Below are positions 13,030-23,575 of a stretch of 64,000 nucleotides of DNA, one piece after another. Source of the DNA: Rhabditoides inermis (taxonomy: Eukaryota; Nematoda; Chromadorea; Rhabditida; Rhabditidae); the NCBI GenBank assembly GCA_963966185.1, contig CAWZYM010000305.1, positions 28,501 through 92,500 on the forward strand. Direction: 5' to 3'. The position numbers and the translations under genes are program-made. The notes under the pieces were generated by a model. It was not told the DNA's origin. It did not search any database and worked only from the letters and a program-made list of their open reading frames with translations. The number at the start of each line of letters is the position of its first letter. Positions within the stretch are counted from its first letter, which is position 1.

Positions 13030-13694
13030 ATTCTCCATCATATTATCTCCCTCCTTTCTCCTTCATCCCTACCGTACCCTCTCTCCAGACCAGCTCCGGG
13101 ACGATTCGGTCAAGGTGCCCCTGTGCGAGAAGCACAACTGCGACGGCGTCGTCAAGCCTGACATCGTCTTCTTCGGAGAGAATCTCCCCGAGCGATTCTT
13201 CAAGTGCGCTATATCCGTGAGTGGGGGGGAGATACTACCGAAGATTGGGGGAGATAGAAGAGACTCAGCCAATCCACCGAGTTTTCAGGACTTTCCGAGG
13301 TGTGATCTTCTCATCATCATGGGAACGTCTCTCGTCGTCCAACCGTTCGCAGGCATGATACACGAGGTACCGTATCCCAAAGCTACTGTACTCCTTTTCA
13401 ATTTACCGTATCCAGGTCGCTGGCGATGTGCCCCGCCTGCTATTGAATATGGAAAAGGCGGGTCGATCGGGGCCCTATGAACGCGCCATGGGAATGCCTG
13501 GTCTCATGTACGGTCAGAAGGACAACAAGAGGTAAGGGGTACTGTACTTTATAGTAACTTTCTCATAGTAAGCCTTTTGATTACGGTATCGGTTGAGGGA
13601 CGTGTTCCACAAGGATACCTGCGACAACGGTGCGCGGCAGTTGGCGCACCTTCTGGAATGGGACGAGGAGCTGTGCGAGTTAGAAACAAACTGA
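12078..13694 (+). CDS. SIRT2-type NAD-dependent protein deacetylase
   Basis: Nine exons (12078-12309, 12350-12496, 12552-12685, 12735-12848, 12887-12965, 13089-13216, 13289-13366, 13416-13531, 13598-13694) join in phase to about 375 residues. Sirtuin motifs are intact: [27 protein letters not shown], the catalytic [23 protein letters not shown] and [26 protein letters not shown] and [12 protein letters not shown] match vertebrate SIRT2 much better than SIRT1. The zinc site has CRKC as the first pair, but the second pair is spaced CEKHNC (C-x4-C) instead of the usual C-x2-C. Intron 5 contains a (TC)n run just before its acceptor. The last acceptor (GTTGAG at about 13597) is weak but keeps the frame. 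Assignment to the SIRT2 class is strong. Confidence 0.92.
12989..13027. repeat. (TC)n microsatellite in sirtuin intron 5
   Basis: Perfect TC dinucleotide run of about 39 bp on the coding strand, 62 bp upstream of the exon 6 acceptor. Confidence 0.9.
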
Positions 13695-13950
13695 GGGGCG
13701 GGGCGAGAGGAGGCGGAGTCTCGTGCACAAATACTCACACATTCCAATAATTGTTGTTGTGTTCATGTACTGTATGATAACACATTTTACAGCCTCATTT
13801 CACAGATTTGCAGATAAAATATTCTTTATCGTTTATCGCAATAGTGGGGTAAATCACACGTCATTCTTGAAATGCCAATCGGGAAACATCGTAACTGTTG
13901 AAGTGCGAACTTCTAAGGAGGAGAAGAGGGTGTGGTTAACGGGGGCGGGT

Positions 13951-14526
13951 CTAGTTGTCCTTGAGGAGCCAGTCGGGATGGCCCTTGCTCCACACGGCGA
14001 ATATGACGAAGCAGATGATGACGAGGACGTGGAAGGTGAGGACGACGATGATACCAGCACAGCACGGCACGCCCTCCAGACGAAGCAGGAACAGCTTCGA
14101 CTCCATCTTGTCCTTGCCCTAAAAGGAGGTGATGAGCTACGGAGAGTAGACGCGGCTACCTTCTTTCCCTTCTTTCCTTTCTTTCCCTTCTTTCCCTTCT
14201 TCTTCTTTTTCTTGCCAGACTTCTCGCTCTTGTCCGCTTCCGTTCCCCCATCGTCTCCCTCGTCAGCCTTCTTCTTCTTCAGCGCACCGATCTAGATTAC
14301 GGTAGAATTACGGTAGCTACAGTAATCTAGTGAGTGGCTGATACGGTAAGGTGGCCAATAAAGAGTGGGCGTGGCGAGTGTGGGCGGGGCGTACCAGGTT
14401 GGAGATGGTGGAGGTCTCTCCCTTGTCGGGTCCTCCGCCTCCGCCATTCGTCGTGTCGGCGTTGGTATCGGTGAAGGAGACTCCCTGGTTGGCGTCCGCC
14501 GCCTCAGCTGCCTTCGCCTCGGCCAT
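13951..14526 (-). CDS. small lysine-rich single-pass membrane protein
   Basis: Three exons (14526-14395, 14291-14160, 14118-13951) join in phase to 143 residues. The N-terminal part is Ala/Gly/Thr-rich (MAEAKAAEAADANQG). A strongly basic block of KKGKKG repeats follows, encoded by a TTCTTTCCC-type repeat. One hydrophobic helix near the C-terminus (CAGIIVVLTFHVLVIICFV) precedes a short tail WSKGHPDWLLKDN. It could be a tail-anchored or type II protein, with the basic block next to lipid or nucleic acid. I do not recognise the family. A TATAAAAG box lies about 100 bp upstream of the ATG. It is convergent with the sirtuin gene and divergent from the aquaporin gene. Confidence 0.7.
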
Positions 14527-14624
14527 CCGAAAAGGGGCGGGGTCAGAATGGGCGGGATGGCGGGCAACTCACTGGATTCCGCTAGGAGTGGCGAGGAATG
14601 GTCCCCAGCGCTCCTGCTCACCAA

Positions 14625-14632
14625 CTTTTATA
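14625..14632 (-). promoter_or_regulatory. TATA box for small membrane-protein gene
   Basis: TATAAAAG on the minus strand about 100 bp before the ATG at 14526. There is no 3' splice site immediately before that ATG, so transcription from this box without trans-splicing is plausible. Confidence 0.45.
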
Positions 14633-14898
14633 TCATCTACTGTCTGAAGGGAAATGAGAATTAGAAAATCCTATGTTTTGCGCATGATAATGCTTGATTA
14701 TCGAAATGAGCGTCGCAATGCGAATGTGCGAGGCTCCGCCCCTCAAGGACCCGCCCCAACAATGCGGCTTGTCGCCGTGGCAACGAGGGTCTGTTTGTGC
14801 ATTCAGGGCACGCGATCTCGCGACAGGTGCCCATATCCCCCCAATACCTTCCGTTCTCCCCACACACTTTCCCCGATACGTTTCACTGATACGTTCCA

Positions 14899-16135
14899 AT
14901 GTCTACCACTGAGTTCAATCGTCTCTACATCTGGCCCTGTGTCGCCGAGTTGACTTCCACCACTCTACTCTCCTTTTTACGTTAGTACACGCAAGCGTTC
15001 CTCCCTTCTTATGCGTACAATCATTGTTTCCAGTCACCCTCATCTCTTCTCCATCACCCAATAAACAGCTCAGCTACAGTATCCTCGAAGCGGCTACCGT
15101 ATACGTGTGCATGCGGATCGCATGTCCAACTAGTGGAGGACACTTGAATCCAGGTGGGCGTGGCTGTGAGAGGCGTGGCTAAAACATCTTATCTCAGCCA
15201 TCTCAATCGCCACGTTCCTCATCTCACATACGCGAGGCCTTCTCATGTGCGCCTTCGTCCTCGTGCAAGTGTTCGGTGAGTGGGCGGGACTTGAAGGGGC
15301 GGGGCTTGACGTCGTCGGTCTAGGCGCTTTTCTTGGTCACGTGATCGCCCGTCTTCTCATCTCCCCGAATACATATCGGGACTATCTCTTCGGGACGGAA
15401 CTGCAAGAAGATCAGCTGACGAGGTTCCAGGTGGGAGATAAGAAGAGGGGCGTGGTCTAAATGGGCGTGTCCAGGCGTTCGCCCTGGACTGTCTGCTCAC
15501 TTGCTTGGTGTGTCTCGTCTACTCTGCAGCTGTGAGATGGGACGAGGAGGCTGCGTGTCAGCAGACAGCCATTGTCAAGGTCATTTTTATCATTTCTTAT
15601 TTATGTTTCTTTTATTTTAAAGTAGACGATACACCTATTGTGAATCGACGTCGAGTTTTGGCGAAGTATAGTTACAGCCCCATACGCCTGTTCGCACGAG
15701 CGTCTTTATATCTCAATCTTAAAAAATAAAAGATCCTAAAAGATATCCTAATCTCATTTTCAGGCCATTTGCACCTTTATATCTTTTCCGCTCTTCGGTC
15801 AATCAGCCAATTTTGCCCTCATCCTCGCATCGGCCGTCGGATGCAACATGTGAGTGGTCTGACCACGCCCCCGCCAGCCCCGCCCCTTCAGATTCACTCT
15901 CGACTGTGCGTACATACACTTCATCTACCTGCCGGCGGTAGCGAGCATAGTTGGAGCCGTGCTCGCGGCGATTGCCGTTCAGTGAGTTGCGAGTAATCAG
16001 ATTGTCCTTGATCATGTCCACAGTCTGCACGATATTTGTGTATTTTGGAATTGCAGGCTCATGCAGGCGACGTCCTCTCCTTCCGAACCATACACGCACG
16101 ATACTCAGCAAACACAACAAACACCTCAAATATAA
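14899..16135 (+). CDS. divergent aquaporin (AQP11/12-like), second NPA lost
   Basis: Eight exons (14899-14980, 15034-15153, 15198-15275, 15324-15430, 15475-15579, 15764-15849, 15892-15981, 16057-16135) join in phase to about 248 residues of a multi-pass channel. The first half carries the aquaporin signature SGGHLNPAISIATF, followed by LVQVFGAFLGHVIARLL. In the second half the usual GC..NPA hemi-helix appears as GCNIFTLDCAYIHF, so the second Asn-Pro-Ala is replaced by Thr-Leu-Asp. FIYLPAVASIVGAVLAAI then matches the last helix. This fits the unorthodox (AQP11/12-like) aquaporins, with loss of the second signature. The tail is Gln/Thr-rich. Water or glycerol transport is inferred; the altered motif makes transport uncertain. 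Confidence 0.82.
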
Positions 16136-16514
16136 ACAAACTTTATTTATTAGTATTATTGATTCATAAAATAATATATATTTGTACGCGAGGGAAGTGC
16201 TGCGATTATTATGTCTATCTATGTGGCTTACATTTACAGCATGAAACAATGAATTACAAACAGAGAAAAATGAAAACATTCAAAATGTCTCGACACCGGA
16301 TGGCACTATTCGTGTCAAAAAATTATATCAAGCTATGTACAGAAAGAATCACAGCACGAGGACTGGAGAGAGAGAGGGTGGGGGCGGGGCGAAAGAGGGC
16401 GGGGCTAGGCGACTAACTGATCGGATGAGAGAGAGAGAGAGAGGAGGGATACCCATGTCGCGAGAGAAGGCAGCTGAGGTGTGGTTGGGAGAGAGTGGAT
16501 GGAGGGAGAGGGGA

Positions 16515-17019
16515 CTACTGTATCCTACAGTTCTTCTTCTTTTTCGGGTTCTTGGTGGGCGAATCTGTCCTGTCCTCGCTGTAGCCAGTGATCACTGGGG
16601 CACGCTCCTGCACCTGGTAGCGTCTGAAAGAGAGGGTGCAGCGAGGGAGAGAGAGAGGGAGGGAGGGGGAGGGGGGAGGGGGGAGGGGGAGAGACGGAGC
16701 TCTCACCTGACGAGTCTGACGAGTTCGTGGAATGCCTGATCGACGTTGATCCTCCTCTTGGCCGAGCACTCGATGTACTCCACCCCGCACTGCCTCGCCA
16801 GCTCCTCGGCCTCTCCCCGCGCCACCTGCAACACAATCATGTCACGCCCCCGTAGCCACGCCCACTCAATTCCTTGTACTAGTTCTGAATACTGACTAGA
16901 CTTGCGTTTGCACTTGCACATCTGGACAACCCATTCAGTTGTTTCGGTCCCTGTTTTTATGATGTTCTCGCCTCCTCCCTCTTTCCGCCTCTTATCGCCA
17001 CACCCTCTCTGTCCTCTCT

Positions 17020-17073
<54 letters not shown>

Positions 17074-17876
17074 TCCCTCTTTCTCTGCCGTTCGTTCAGG
17101 CCTTTGTCGTTCCTCTCAACAAAGAATGCCAATTTCTGCTCTCGGCGGCCGCGCAAAAATTCCAATTTGCAATTCGAGTAGGCGAAAAAAGGAACAAAAT
17201 GATGAGTCGATGGGAGAACAAGCTATACCCGAATAAGAAGTGAACACTTGCAAAGATCGTGTTGGCACGCGAGAAAAGGAGAAGAGGGAGGAAGATGGGA
17301 GAGAGGCGAGAAAAAGAAATCAGACGGAAACGCGGCTCTCCAAAAAGAAACGACGCGTGTATTCAAAAGTGCGAGTTGCGTCTTCACTTTTCGAGGAGTA
17401 AGTGAAGCGTGGAAATCAATGGTCTCTCTCGGAAAAGAGACAAGAGAGAGGAGAGAGAGAGAACAAAGGGAGAGAGGAAGAGAGGAAGAGAAAGAGAGTC
17501 CCTCGAATTGACGTGTCCACTTTCAATGTACCAATTCTCTCGTTTACGATCTCCAAAACCCCCACTCATTCCGCAAAAAGAGATACTACGACTACGGGTT
17601 GCAAACCCCCCATTACAGCTCTCTCCCTCTTTCCCTCTCTCTTCCCCTCTCTCTCTTTCCCTCTTCCCCTCCCTCCCTCTTCCCCTCTCTCTCTTTCCCT
17701 CTTCCCCTCCCTCCCTCTTACCCTCTCTCTCTTTCCCTCTTCCCCTCCCCGATGAAATGCGGATGAAGTGACCTCGATATATCGCCGGCTGACTCTGACA
17801 ATCAATTGATCTGACACTGATTGGCTCGGCCGCATTCAACCATTTTATGGTCCGCCCGATTTTGCAACATTCAGGA

Positions 17877-17941
<65 letters not shown>

Positions 17942-19004
17942 GGTCGCGGCGGCCAATCCCCTTCATCTTCTATCTTGATGCAATCAGCTGTTTTTCTCCT
18001 GCGCAATCAGCGTTCTACGTATCCGGGAAGCAACCCGTGACTGACCAGGCGTCCCCTAGGGACGCATCCACCCCACTCTCGCGTGCCGAGTATCATAACT
18101 CTCTCTCTCTCTCTCTCTCGCTCTCTCTCGCTATCAGTTATGTTATCTGTCATCTTCTCACCACCCCGCAAACAAAAGAAGCGAGAGAGAGGGGGTATCA
18201 GATGTTGCTGGAGCGAAGCAGCGATGCAACCACGAGACAAAATACGACGCCATCTCTCTCTCCCTATCTCTCTCTTTCTCTTCCTAAAACAACGCGGGAC
18301 GGACTCATCGCGTATTACTCACTGCGTATCACAGCCTCGAGCGCTGCGCATCGACTGTTGCAAAGGAGGGGGAAGAAACCCATTTTCAGACGCCCAATTT
18401 CATGGAGACAAAAGACTGGCATGGGAAGAACACTCTTTCGAGTAGCAATAAAACCACTGCGAGAGTAAGGGTCACAGACCGCTCCTTGCCCCCAGGGTAA
18501 TTATACAAAGTGTAAACGAACATGCAAACAACGTAGACCACACGTAAACAACTCACATGTCTCTCCACATCCAGATCAGCCTTGTTTCCCACGAGCAGAA
18601 TGGGGAAATCGTCTCTGTCCTTGACTCGAGAGATCAGCTTGTGCAACTTGCGCACCTCCTCGAAACTGAAACGTATCCCGTAAAAAGTAGTCGTTGAAAC
18701 GTATCCAAACGTATCACCATTTCCTGTATTCGCTCCCCAATCCAATCTCGCCTGACACGCAATTTATAGCACACCTTTATGCATCGTTTTACGTGGTCGT
18801 CGCAGCGCCAATTCGGCTAGATCAAACACAGAGAGTGAGAGAGAGTGAGAGGGGCGGAGAGAGTGTGGGGAGGGAGAGGGCGCAGAGCAGTGAGAGGGAA
18901 GGGAGTGTGACTCGACCAGGCTTCTTCCCTTACCTATTCACACCGAATCTCACCCGCGCGACGAGACTCACAGATCGATTGTGTACATAAAAAGGGAGGG
19001 GAGC

Positions 19005-19051
<47 letters not shown>

Positions 19052-19204
19052 TCTCTGTATTCTTTACCTTCCATATCTTTCTCTGCGACCTTTCCGCACC
19101 TTTTTCACACCGAATCCACCATGGGAAAGCAAAACATAAATAAACCAACACATCTCGCCTGGCCCCAGTCGAAATCGAATCAAATCGAGGGAGAGGGGAG
19201 AGAG

Positions 19205-19255
<51 letters not shown>

Positions 19256-21544
19256 GGAAGGGGGAGGGAGAGAGGGGAATGTGGTATAGGAAGACGAGTT
19301 CGGGACGCGAGCAATGCAAATCCACCCATCGTAAATATCATGTTCCCCTCTTCTCTTCCCCGATCCGTACATGATGTCGTAGTGATGGAATCAGCCGGCC
19401 ATCTCCCCCCTCTCTCTCCCTTACTCCCTCTCTCTCTCTCCCTTCCTCCCTTTCTCTCTCTCCCCCTTCCTCCCTCTCTCTCTCTCTCCCTTCCTCCCTC
19501 TCTCTCTCCCTTCCTCCCTCTCTCTCTCTCCCTTCCTCCCTCTCTCTCTCCCTTCCTCCCTCTCTCTCTCTCCCTTCCTCCCTCTCTCTCTCCCTTCCCC
19601 CCTCTCTCTCTGTCCCTTCCTCCCTTTCTCTCTCTCCCCCTTCCTCCCTCTCTCTCTCTCTCCCTTCCTCCCTCTCTCTCTCCCTTCCTCCCTCTCTCTC
19701 TGTCCCTGCCTCCCTCTCTCTTTCTCCCTTCCTTCTCCTCTCTTTCTCTCCCTCCCCTCTCTCTCTTTCTCTCTTCCTCCCTCTCTCTTCCTCCCTTCCT
19801 TCTCCTCTCTTTCTCTCCCTCCCCTCTCTATCCTATCTGCCATCCAAGGCGATCAACAATGGGCACTTTCGAAGGGTACCGAGTGTTATGACAAATAATC
19901 TGACAGTGGGAGAGAGAAGAGGGAGGGAGATAGAGGGACGCTTCTTGTGAGTGAAGACAAGGCAAACATCGAGAGCAGAGCACACCTCGGACCCTCAGAG
20001 AGAGATGGTCCCCTCAGGGCAGAGATGGTCCCCTCACAAGTGCCCCGAAGCCACATTCTCTCTTTTCTTGTATGCAAATCGATGCGGCTCCCACCACAAT
20101 CCGTCAAATGATCAATCTGTTCCGTTCTTTCTCTTTCCAGATTCTGTTGCCAAAAGTGAGAAGAGCATCTGTTCAGTGAAAGGGGCGCGAGAGAGTGTGC
20201 GGATGAGAGAGAGCGCCGACACGTGGACACTTATGGGATTATAATGAAGAGAGAGAGGGGAGAAGACAGAGAGATATCCCACATCTCTCATAAATACGAA
20301 ATCGTTCCACTTCCACTTTGTCTCTCTGGTGACACTCATGCATGTATTACGCAGTCCGTCATAGCACAAATCATCCGCGCGCATTCTTCTCCACTGCTCC
20401 TTCTCCCTGCTCCTTCTCTCTCTGCTCCTCCTCCTGCTCCTCCTGCTCCCTCCCCTTCACATATATCATAGCCACGCGCGAATCAACCTCTTCCTCCCTT
20501 CCGCTGCGTCGTTTTGAGAAGGGAAACGCAGCCGGAAAAAGCGAGACGGGAACGCATCAGTGTGTGAATGATGGAGCAATTACATGCGAAATGCCTCCAG
20601 AGAGGGTCGAGAGAGCGCAGACAGCAGAGGGGAAGAGAGAGTGTGGAACGGAGAGGGCGCAGAGAAGGAGAGGAGACTGTTTGGTCAGACGCCGCGCATA
20701 TTATGGGGATTATGATTAGTGCAATTGTGCGGGTCGGGAGAGAGAGAGAGAGAGAACGGGAGAGGATAATCACAAGTAAACATTCCAGCAGATCAGCTGA
20801 TCAATCAATATACACCAATTTGAACAAAACAATAATACAATAATACGAATTCCCACCTGCTTCTGTCGGTGACGGCGAAAACGATGAGGAATCCGTTGCC
20901 GGACCGCAAATACTGTTCGCGCATAGTGGAGAACTCCTCCTGACCAGCAGTGTCCAACACTAGAACACAAGGGAGTAGAACACAAAACACACCTACCACC
21001 TACCCTCTAGTTTGACGATGTCGTCATCCACGAAACACTCCTTCGTGTAGGAATCCTCGATTGTCGGGTCATAATCTTGCACAAAGTACTTCTGAAATGG
21101 AATACTGTCAGAGACCAACACTGCGAAGACGTCACAGCCTGCAGCCTTATCACTCTCCGCCCTCATAATACTCATAATCCCATTGCAAATCCTCACTCGT
21201 TATCAGATCAGTTCGATCGATAATGCCCAGCTTGATTCAACCTGTCCCGACCGACACTCTCTATTGTAATTTTGGCACACGTGTGGCCGCAGACAGCTGC
21301 TCTCTTTTGTGTGTCATCTCTCATCTCTTCACAAAAACCATTATCAATCAATGCATCAGCCACGGCTGATAAACGGAAATGCGGCCAGGTGAGAGAGAAG
21401 CGGAAGTGGACAGGTAAAACGGGGTAAACAGGGTAAACAAGTGCTCACCTGTACGAATTGAATGGTGAGCGCGGACTTGCCCACTCCTCCTCCACCCACC
21501 ACCACGAGGCGAACACAATTCGCCGATGGAGACTTTGGACTCAT
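16515..21544 (-). CDS. ras-1: R-Ras-type small GTPase
   Basis: Six exons (21544-21449, 21091-21004, 20959-20857, 18665-18557, 16825-16707, 16623-16515) join in phase to about 206 residues. G-box motifs are complete: the P-loop [16 protein letters not shown], the switch I core [18 protein letters not shown] with the catalytic Gln, LVGNKADL and the ECSAK box. [19 protein letters not shown] and the four glycines of the P-loop match R-Ras better than K-Ras or M-Ras. The tail is lysine-rich ([11 protein letters not shown]), giving a CaaX box CRIQ. Gln at the last position would favour farnesylation over geranylgeranylation. Introns 3 and 4 are 2.2 kb and 1.7 kb and are dominated by CT/GA repeats. 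The symbol follows C. elegans ras-1 (R-Ras orthologue); ras-2 is the less likely alternative. Confidence 0.9.
17029..17072. repeat. (CT)n microsatellite in ras-1 intron 4
   Basis: Dinucleotide run of about 44 bp inside the 1.7 kb intron. Confidence 0.9.
17880..17937. repeat. (GA)n microsatellite in ras-1 intron 4
   Basis: Perfect GA run of about 58 bp. Preceding it at 17620-17750 is a CT-rich array of CCCTCTTCCC-type units of opposite strand sense. Together they could fold back. Confidence 0.9.
19005..19047. repeat. (CT)n microsatellite in ras-1 intron 3
   Basis: Perfect CT run. It faces a (GA)n run at 19208-19240 of opposite strand sense, about 160 bp away. Confidence 0.9.
19404..19828. 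repeat. pyrimidine minisatellite in ras-1 intron 3
   Basis: About 420 bp almost free of purines on the plus strand. It is built from tandem units of the form CTCTCTCTCCCTTCCTCC of roughly 17-24 bp, with small length changes. Mirror-symmetric homopurine/homopyrimidine DNA of this kind can form triplex (H-DNA). The open frame across it is an artefact of the repeat. Confidence 0.88.
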
Positions 21545-22236
21545 CAGCTGATCAATCGATAATCAGATGATTATCAGTGATGTGATATATGTAGATAATA
21601 AACAGCTAGGACACACACAGAGACGAGAGCGGGCGACTCTCACTCTCCCGGGAGAGAGGGGGCGGGACTTACGCTCTCACCACTCTCTCACCCCGCGCGC
21701 TTCTCTGACCACTCTCTTCGGCCGCGCACGCTCTCTCGCCTCCCTGCATCTCTTTGCTCTCCACCCCTAACAATCCCTCGCAAAGGCATATCACCTTTCC
21801 ATCCCAACAAAGCCCGGGCTCTATTGCCAGCCAGGTATCACGACAGGGTCTCCCCAAATTGAGCGTGCCACATTGTTTTGCTGGGCACACAATATGTACT
21901 CAAGTGGGGGCAATCTGAAGGAAAACCAGTGTCCGTAAGCCCTCTCTGCTCTCTCTCCAAAGGTCAGCAGCGCCCTCTCCAAAACATTGTCACAGACACT
22001 CAAGTGCTCATTGCATTACACGGCTGGCTATAGTGTCCCCCTCCACTTCTCCTCCTCCTCCTCCTCCTCCTTCTACTGCTCCTGCTCCCGCGACCACTTG
22101 AGGCGCTCGTATACTACGCAATTCCATTACCGCTATGCGAAACAATACGACGAGTGACCGCATTAGAGAGGAAAAGAGGAGAGTTCAAGGATACGCCGAG
22201 CGGATTAGACAAGTTCACGCCGCGCCGCGCACATGT

Positions 22237-22296
<60 letters not shown>

Positions 22297-22577
22297 CCTT
22301 TTTGAATCTCTTGGCGCCGCTCCAGAGACCTTTCCCTCCTCTCACAAATCAAATGATTCATTCTTGCCAATGCAACAGTGCACGTGGGAGAGAATCGTCT
22401 TCTCTCAACTCTCAACTGCCATCACTCAAACGCTGGCAAACCGCGGAAGTGAACTAATAACACACATTCTCTCTCTCTCTTTCTCTCTCTTTTTTCTCTT
22501 TCTCTCTCTCTCTCTCCCTCTCTTTTTTCTCTTTTTTCTCTTTCTCTCTCTCTCTCTCTATTTCTCTCGCTCACTCG

Positions 22578-22610
<33 letters not shown>

Positions 22611-23575
22611 CCCCTCACAACACCCCAAAACCCAGGGAGGAAGGGTGTGTGAAGCATAAACTGACACGCGAATTGCAATGTCAACACACTGCTCGCTCTC
22701 CAATAACATGCCTGCTTTTTGTCATGTTCGAATCGCTGTGGGGTCGAAATTCGAGCGCATTACATCCACTCCACACACAACACACACCTGTCGTCGATGT
22801 GTTCACCGAGTCAACCCACAATCACTCTTCTCCCTCTCACGGCTCAGCGCACATTGACTGCGTAGATTGGTCGGACTGAGTATCACAACTTCCACTCACT
22901 ACTCCAGTAACCTTGAGAGCAATTCATTCACGCAATTGCTACGAATCAGTGCGACAACGCAACTGGTTGCGAACAGAACTTGACAGCTCTCTCTCTCTCT
23001 CCTCCCCGGACCGCCTGCTGAGTGAGGGAGCGCCTGCTCACACCTCTCCAAATAGGGTCACTCCTCATAATGCCAGTCCATCCATCTCACTTTCCTCTCA
23101 GTCTCAATGGAATCCGGCGTCGAAATCAGAGCGCGGCCATCGAAGCAAGAGAAACGGTGTTGTATGTGCAATTAGGGGGGCGCATCCACCTGTCCGCCCC
23201 CTCATTTCCATATCCCTCCTCCTCCCCCCGTATTCGCGCATCAGCTGCTCATTGGATTAGAGGATAACACCGTAATGCCTGAAATACGATACCAATCATG
23301 CCCTCGGGGCAAAATAATAAAATCCCAAGCAACAGGTCAACAAACACCAATGAAACTATATAAATGCAACATTTATAGAACTCTTTACAAAACCATCGCA
23401 AAATACACAAACAGTGATATGGCCTCTGAACACAAAATACTCGATTTGATCCACACCGGGACAACCATAACATATATCTGAAAACGTATAAACTACCCTA
23501 AAGAGTACCTATAAGGCGCGAAACTCGATTATGTCAGCTACTGCTCCACCTCCTCTCTGCTCCTTCTCCCTCCTA
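21545..23575. other. upstream region of ras-1 / 3' flank of dehydrogenase gene
   Basis: No gene is supported. The region holds (CT)n runs at 22240-22289 and a degenerate T/C-rich array at 22470-22613. It is otherwise unremarkable sequence. Open frames over the repeats (for example 22154-22879) are low-complexity Ser/Leu artefacts. Confidence 0.55.
22240..22289. repeat. (CT)n microsatellite
   Basis: Perfect CT run of about 50 bp in the upstream flank of ras-1. Confidence 0.9.

Noticed and set aside
17384..18468. Several 100-215 codon frames on both strands
   Set aside because: All cross GA/CT repeats in ras-1 intron 4; none has a recognised domain.
19121..19891. 256-codon open frame rich in Ser/Leu/Pro
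   Set aside because: It runs through the pyrimidine minisatellite; the frame is open because CT-rich repeats lack stops. No splice logic, and it lies in a ras-1 intron.
22154..22879. 241-codon plus-strand frame upstream of ras-1
   Set aside because: Low-complexity Ser/Leu runs from (CT)n repeats with no motif.
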